Origin: Flavobacterium turcicum
Lineage (GTDB): Bacteria; Bacteroidota; Bacteroidia; Flavobacteriales; Flavobacteriaceae
Assembly: GCF_011365745.1 (NCBI RefSeq)
Contig: NZ_JAAOBY010000005.1
Span: 186,001 to 250,000 of the forward strand
DNA: 64,000 nucleotides
Direction: 5' to 3'
Notes under the pieces: model-generated
The model's database searches: none
Seen by the model: only the letters and a program-made list of their open reading frames with translations
What the model was told of the DNA's origin: nothing
Translations under genes and position numbers: made by a program
In this document: piece after piece, positions 63,003 through 64,000 of the stretch
Layout: each line of letters starts with the position of its first letter
Position numbering within the stretch: position 1 is the stretch's first letter

Positions 63003-64000
63003 ATGCCAACATTACGTTTTCAAGCTTTAAGAGAAGCAGCAACTAGAAAGCCTATTCACATTGAAGAGACGGATAGGAAATCAGTCATTTTTGGTTCGAA
63101 TGTATTTAATGACAAAGCCATGAGACAATTTTTAACCTCAGACGCTTTAAAAGGAATACAAAATGCAGTGCAACATGGTACTAAAATTGATCGCAAACTA
63201 GCAGATTATATTGCCATGGGAATGAAAGAATGGGCGCTTTCAAAAGGTGTGACACATTACACGCATTGGTTTCAGCCTTTGACAGGAACAACTGCTGAAA
63301 AACATGATGCTTTTTTTGAAACTTCGTTTGATGGTAGTGATCCGGTAGAAAAATTTGGTGGTGCGCAATTGGTTCAACAAGAGCCTGACGCTTCTAGTTT
63401 TCCGAATGGTGGTATTCGAAATACTTTTGAAGCGCGAGGCTATACTGCTTGGGATCCTACTTCTCCGGCGTTTATTTTTGGAACAACCTTATGTATTCCA
63501 ACTGTTTTTATTTCTTATACGGGTGAAGCTCTAGATTATAAAACGCCATTACTTCGTGCGCTTATGGTTATGGATGAAGCTGCTACTGAGGTTTGTAAAT
63601 ATTTTGATAAAAATGTAAAAAAAGTAACTGCCACTTTAGGTTGGGAACAAGAATATTTTCTTATTGACCGTGCATTAGCCAATTCGCGTCCTGATTTGAT
63701 TATGACCGGACGAACACTTTTAGGTCACACATCTGCCAAAGGACAGCAGCTAGACGATCATTATTTTGGATCGATTCCAACGCGAGCTCTTACGTATATG
63801 AGAGATTTGGAGCAAGAATGCATGTTACTCGGTATTCCAGTTAAAACCAGACATAACGAAGTAGCGCCTAATCAATTTGAATTGGCTCCTATTTTTGAAG
63901 AAACTAATCTTGCCGTAGACCACAACTGTTTGTTAATGGATGTGATGCAAAAAGTCGCTGAACGTCATGATTTGATGGTGTTGTTCCACGAAAAACCATT
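63003..64000 (+). CDS. glnN: Glutamine synthetase, type III, 3' end missing
   Basis: Starts [17 protein letters not shown]; the window ends about residue 332 of an expected 720 or so. GSIII features: [15 protein letters not shown] near residue 31, a long N-terminal region ([40 protein letters not shown]), the glutamate-binding part [13 protein letters not shown] near residue 215, [20 protein letters not shown] near 281 and the ammonia/ATP region after it. The ATG at 63003 follows a good promoter. The type II and III enzymes side by side probably provide separate regulation by nitrogen state. Confidence 0.93.
   Translation, partial: MPTLRFQALREAATRKPIHIEETDRKSVIFGSNVFNDKAMRQFLTSDALKGIQNAVQHGTKIDRKLADYIAMGMKEWALSKGVTHYTHWFQPLTGTTAEKHDAFFETSFDGSDPVEKFGGAQLVQQEPDASSFPNGGIRNTFEARGYTAWDPTSPAFIFGTTLCIPTVFISYTGEALDYKTPLLRALMVMDEAATEVCKYFDKNVKKVTATLGWEQEYFLIDRALANSRPDLIMTGRTLLGHTSAKGQQLDDHYFGSIPTRALTYMRDLEQECMLLGIPVKTRHNEVAPNQFELAPIFEETNLAVDHNCLLMDVMQKVAERHDLMVLFHEKP

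Overview
The window comes from a low-GC member of the Bacteroidota, most likely Flavobacterium or a close relative in the Flavobacteriaceae. The evidence is the gene repertoire (SecD-SecF fusion, GSII next to GSIII, type 2 PyrF, PagL-like deacylase, DUF1573 and DUF4197 proteins, lmo0937-family micropeptide), Bacteroidota-type promoters (TTTG, about 19 bp, TAnnTTTG), outer-membrane beta-barrels and many SPII lipoproteins. Most of the window is ordinary chromosomal housekeeping. I saw no tRNA, rRNA, CRISPR array, insertion sequence, transposase or integrase.

Layout. 1-2.2 kb: the 3' part of an outer-membrane barrel gene and a GreA/B-tail-like protein. 2.4-7.7 kb: two class II asparagine synthetases either side of an amidohydrolase lipoprotein. 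8-14.2 kb: gyrB, mdh, secDF. 14.2-21.8 kb: PagL-like protein, an operon cysS-yidD-lgt, folE, an aminotransferase, an aspartyl protease with PDZ domain, and a DUF1573 protein. 21.9-25.2 kb: valS and an orphan gene. 25.3-34.8 kb: a minus-strand iron/redox module made of periplasmic ankyrin protein, DUF2271 protein, membrane PepSY-flavodoxin-reductase, chromate transporter, ApbE flavin transferase and TonB siderophore receptor. 35-39.7 kb: DUF6265 lipoprotein, topoisomerase III, soluble histidine kinase. 39.7-43.5 kb: AT-rich accessory segment with an AAA ATPase/TOPRIM (OLD-like) gene, an orphan lipoprotein and several repeats. 43.5-49.5 kb: prfA, then a stress or envelope group (DUF6565, YtxH, lmo0937 micropeptide, barrel protein) and an AraC-response regulator-kinase operon. 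49.9-62.7 kb: pyrF, binding protein, alpha/beta hydrolase, purU, DUF4197, fused isobutyryl-CoA mutase, esterase, DUF1543, lipoprotein, TerC, GSII. The window ends inside glutamine synthetase III.

The most interesting items are: (1) six intergenic copies of one repeat superfamily whose flanks are conserved while the central hairpin differs in every copy, two of them inverted around the PepSY reductase gene; (2) the 25-35 kb module, which can be read as a NADPH-to-periplasm electron route with a candidate flavinylation site (TGAS) in the DUF2271 protein; (3) an in-frame palindromic repeat inside topB; (4) the AAA/TOPRIM gene beside a 108-bp imperfect palindrome that follows an orphan lipoprotein gene like a recombination site. 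Nitrogen assimilation is well represented (two asnB, GSII, GSIII).
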